Assembly: GCF_002844375.1 (NCBI RefSeq)
Contig: NZ_CP024199.1
Coordinates: 1,128,001 to 1,192,000 of the forward strand
Length of the DNA: 64,000 nt
DNA from: Thalassospira marina
GTDB taxonomy: Bacteria; Pseudomonadota; Alphaproteobacteria; Rhodospirillales; Thalassospiraceae
Reading direction: 5' to 3'
Position 1 is the first letter of the stretch. The number at the start of each line of letters is the position of its first letter. Shown piece by piece: positions 62,024-64,000 of this stretch. Made by a program: the position numbers and the translations under genes. The notes beneath the pieces are model-generated. The model did no database searches. It was not told where the DNA came from and saw nothing but the letters and a program-made list of their open reading frames with translations.

Positions 62024-63577
62024 TTAGGATGCCATGGCATCCGGTGCTGTTTTCTGGCTTTTGAGGATCAGCTTGTTCACGGCAGTAACGTAGGCCATGC
62101 AGGATGCAACAACGGTATCGGTGCTTGATGAATTGCCAATCACGGTGCGGCCATCGCCCTCGAGTTTGACGGTCACCTGTGCCTGGGCATCGGTGCCTTC
62201 GGTAACAGCATGCACCTGATAGAGCTTCAACTGCCATTCCTGATGCGGATAGATTTCCTGGATGGCATTGAAGGTCGCATCAATCGGGCCGTCACCAGTG
62301 GTTTTGGCGGTTTTGATTTCGCCATTCACATTCAGTTCCAGTTCGGCAACCTGCGGGCCCTTGGAGCCACAAACAACGCCCAGCGAAACGAATTTGATAT
62401 GTTCGTTATCACGCAGGCCATCATCGACCAGGGCGACGATATCGTCGTCATAGACTTCTTTTTTCTTGTCGGCCAGTTCCTTGAAACGGTCAAACGCATC
62501 CTGGATGGCATTGTCACCCATTTCGCCAAAGCCCAGTTCCTTGAGCTTTTCTTTGAAGGCATGACGGCCGGAATGCTTGCCCATCACCAGGCTGGACTTG
62601 TTCAGACCAACGCTTTCGGGCTTCATGATTTCATAGGTTTCGGCATGTTTCAGATAGCCGTCCTGATGAATACCGCTTTCATGGGCAAAGGCGTTGGCGC
62701 CGACAATGGCCTTGTTCGGCTGCACGACAAAGCCCGAAACCGCCGACACCAGACGCGATGCATTCATGATTTTGGTGGAATCCAGCCCGGTTGAATACGG
62801 CATAACGTCATTGCGGGTTTGCAGCGCCATCAGGATTTCTTCCAGTGCGGCGTTACCTGCGCGTTCGCCCAGACCGTTAATGGTACATTCAATCTGGCGC
62901 GCACCAGCCTGAACCGCGGCCAGCGAGTTGGCAACCGCCAGACCCAGATCGTTATGGCAGTGAACCGAGAGGATCGCCTTGTCGATATTCGGCACGCGGT
63001 TAAACAGCATGGTCATGATCGCGGCATATTCGGCCGGGGTGGTGTAACCAACGGTGTCGGGAATGTTGATGGTTGTGGCACCGGCATCGATGGCGGCTTC
63101 AACGCAGCGGCACAGGAAATCGTGCTCGGTGCGCGAACCGTCTTCGGCGGACCATTCAACATCATCGGTAAAACGACGGGCAAACGCGACGCTTTCGCTT
63201 ACTTTTTCCAATACGCGTTCCGGCTCCATCTGCAATTTGTATTTCATATGCAGGGGGCTGGTGGAAATGAAGGTGTGAATACGTTTCTTTTCTGCCGGGA
63301 CCAGGGCTTCGCCAGCGCGTTCAATGTCGCCTTTGGTGGCGCGGGCCAGCGAACAGATTGTCGGGCCTTTGATTTGTTTGGCGATTTCATTGACAGAACG
63401 GAAGTCACCGTTTGAAGCGATGGCAAAACCGGCTTCGATGATGTCGACTTTCAATTCGGCCAGTGCCTGGGCAACACGCAGTTTTTCATCGAGCGACATC
63501 GATGCGCCGGGCGACTGTTCGCCATCACGCAAGGTGGTGTCAAAGATTACGACGTGGTTGTCTTGTGAACTTACCAT
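62024..63577 (-). CDS. leuA: 2-isopropylmalate synthase
   Basis: 517 residues from ATG 63577 (AGGAAA upstream), favoured over ATG 63622. Catalytic TIM barrel with 'FDTTLRDGEQSPGASM', metal-binding 'SVHCHNDLGLAVANSLAA' and 'GIGERAGNAALEE'-like 'GLGERAGNAALEE'; C-terminal regulatory domain ('GDGPIDATFNAI', 'GNSSSTDTVVASCMAYV') for leucine feedback. First committed step of leucine synthesis. Preceded by a Leu-rich leader peptide. Confidence 0.96.
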   Translation of the reverse strand: MVSSQDNHVVIFDTTLRDGEQSPGASMSLDEKLRVAQALAELKVDIIEAGFAIASNGDFRSVNEIAKQIKGPTICSLARATKGDIERAGEALVPAEKKRIHTFISTSPLHMKYKLQMEPERVLEKVSESVAFARRFTDDVEWSAEDGSRTEHDFLCRCVEAAIDAGATTINIPDTVGYTTPAEYAAIMTMLFNRVPNIDKAILSVHCHNDLGLAVANSLAAVQAGARQIECTINGLGERAGNAALEEILMALQTRNDVMPYSTGLDSTKIMNASRLVSAVSGFVVQPNKAIVGANAFAHESGIHQDGYLKHAETYEIMKPESVGLNKSSLVMGKHSGRHAFKEKLKELGFGEMGDNAIQDAFDRFKELADKKKEVYDDDIVALVDDGLRDNEHIKFVSLGVVCGSKGPQVAELELNVNGEIKTAKTTGDGPIDATFNAIQEIYPHQEWQLKLYQVHAVTEGTDAQAQVTVKLEGDGRTVIGNSSSTDTVVASCMAYVTAVNKLILKSQKTAPDAMAS

Positions 63578-63672
63578 GGCTTCGTTTCCTGTCTTGGTCG
63601 GGCCTGAACGCCCTTCAATCATATAAAAATGTTCGGAAATTCAATGCGGGCCGGAAATGCGGCGCGACGGGT

Positions 63673-63743
63673 TCCCCTGAGCTGCGAGGCGGCGGCACAA
63701 ACCTGTATCAGGGTGCGGGGGCCTCGGGTGGAACGCTCAGGGG
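63673..63743 (-). promoter_or_regulatory. Structured leuA leader (attenuator region)
   Basis: Nested inverted repeats on the leuA transcript: GCTCAGGGG (63735-63743) with CCCCTGAGC (63673-63681), CGAGGC with GCCTCG inside, and a small CCTG/CAGG hairpin at the centre. The outer arm overlaps the leader-peptide stop, so ribosome position would alter folding. A T-run terminator is not clearly resolved. Confidence 0.65.
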
Positions 63744-63811
63744 CGGGTAAGTCGTAGCGACCCGCGAGCGGCACAACCTAGAAGACCCGATAGTAGAAGC
63801 GCATCAGACAT
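63737..63811 (-). CDS. leuL: leuA leader peptide (attenuation)
   Basis: 24 codons plus stop. It begins MSDALLLSGLLG and ends SLRLTRP. Seven of 24 residues are leucine, four of them from the rare CTA codon. It lies 160 bp before leuA, overlaps the structured leader, and fits classical ribosome-stalling attenuation by leucine supply. Its ribosome site is weak. Confidence 0.8.
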   Translation of the reverse strand: MSDALLLSGLLGCAARGSLRLTRP

Positions 63812-63927
63812 AATCGCACGGCCATGTGCCGAAACGGCCACAGCACCTTTAGCGCGATTAATTTGAATGGTCTGGTCTGCGAACATGGGTCTTCGATCAG
63901 GTGAAAGCACAGTTTGTCTGTGGCGCT

Positions 63928-63956
63928 AATGTCGACGGCATGGGCGGATAGGTCAA
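63928..63956 (-). promoter_or_regulatory. Candidate leuA promoter
   Basis: On the minus strand TTGACC (63956-63951), 17-nt spacer, GACATT (63933-63928). The -10 is weak. Start would be about 110 nt before the leader peptide. Confidence 0.4.
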
Positions 63957-64000
63957 GTAATTTTTGTACCCGTCTTGCGTATTTTTTGACCGTTTTTGCC

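Overview
This 64 kb window is chromosomal DNA from a moderately GC-rich Gram-negative alphaproteobacterium. Evidence for that group includes a circularly permuted two-piece tmRNA next to an alpha-type sspB, an mreBCD-mrdA-rodA cluster, a Leu-codon leader peptide ahead of leuA, and a generally Rhodospirillales-like gene set. Overall protein character suggests Thalassospira or a close relative, but that is inference. Nearly everything looks like core genome. The clear exception is one AT-rich gene (23830-24813) beside ssrA. I see no IS element, integrase, prophage, CRISPR array or rRNA.

Layout. 1-5 kb: a partial PQQ-type propeller protein and a lipoprotein, then a sulfur island of exported double-rhodanese sulfurtransferase, YeeE/YedE thiosulfate-type channel and a small exported protein made of about 20 NPC (Asn-Pro-Cys) repeats. 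5-7.6 kb: an RG-rich DEAD-box helicase and a CspA cold-shock protein. 7.8-11.6 kb: a FadR-type regulator divergent from a complete polar amino-acid ABC importer. 11.7-23.8 kb: single-gene metabolic and transport units, including MFS efflux, YaiI, an aromatic-type aldehyde dehydrogenase with an AraC regulator, DUF3750, an MDR reductase, TspO, an NTF2-like protein, a COG0523 GTPase behind a Zur-type palindrome, a TetR regulator, and thyA-folA.

23.8-32.4 kb: the AT-rich HEPN-like gene, ssrA, sspB, class I fumarase, an AbrB-type membrane protein, Lrp with an EamA exporter, and a VOC protein divergent from a YafY/WYL regulator across a 46-bp palindrome. 32.5-46.4 kb: a signalling-rich block with a GGDEF-EAL protein, a TPR protein, a partner-switching pair (STAS plus HATPase-REC-PP2C), a divergent NtrC-type sigma54 activator, and a 1020-aa hybrid histidine kinase, with cobC/cobD and a PhyH-type dioxygenase between them. 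46.5-54.6 kb: an M24 hydrolase with unusual metal ligands, two paralogous small Rho_N-like proteins, a periplasmic binding protein paired with a diguanylate cyclase, nadV and a small lipoprotein. 54.7-64 kb: tRNA-Lys(CUU), the rod-shape operon rodA-mrdA-mreD-mreC-mreB on the minus strand, a 1 kb gene-free stretch, and leuA with its leader.

Genes that work together: rhodanese, YeeE and the NPC protein in sulfur import and handling; tmRNA and SspB in tagging and ClpXP delivery; thyA and folA in the folate/dTMP cycle; MreBCD, PBP2 and RodA in lateral-wall synthesis; and the STAS/phosphatase/NtrC/hybrid-kinase set in stress or surface-state signalling. The least described item is the NPC-repeat protein in the sulfur island. 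The strongest regulatory finds are the leuA leader peptide, the 42-bp Zur-type palindrome overlapping a Shine-Dalgarno, and the 46-bp WYL-regulator palindrome.
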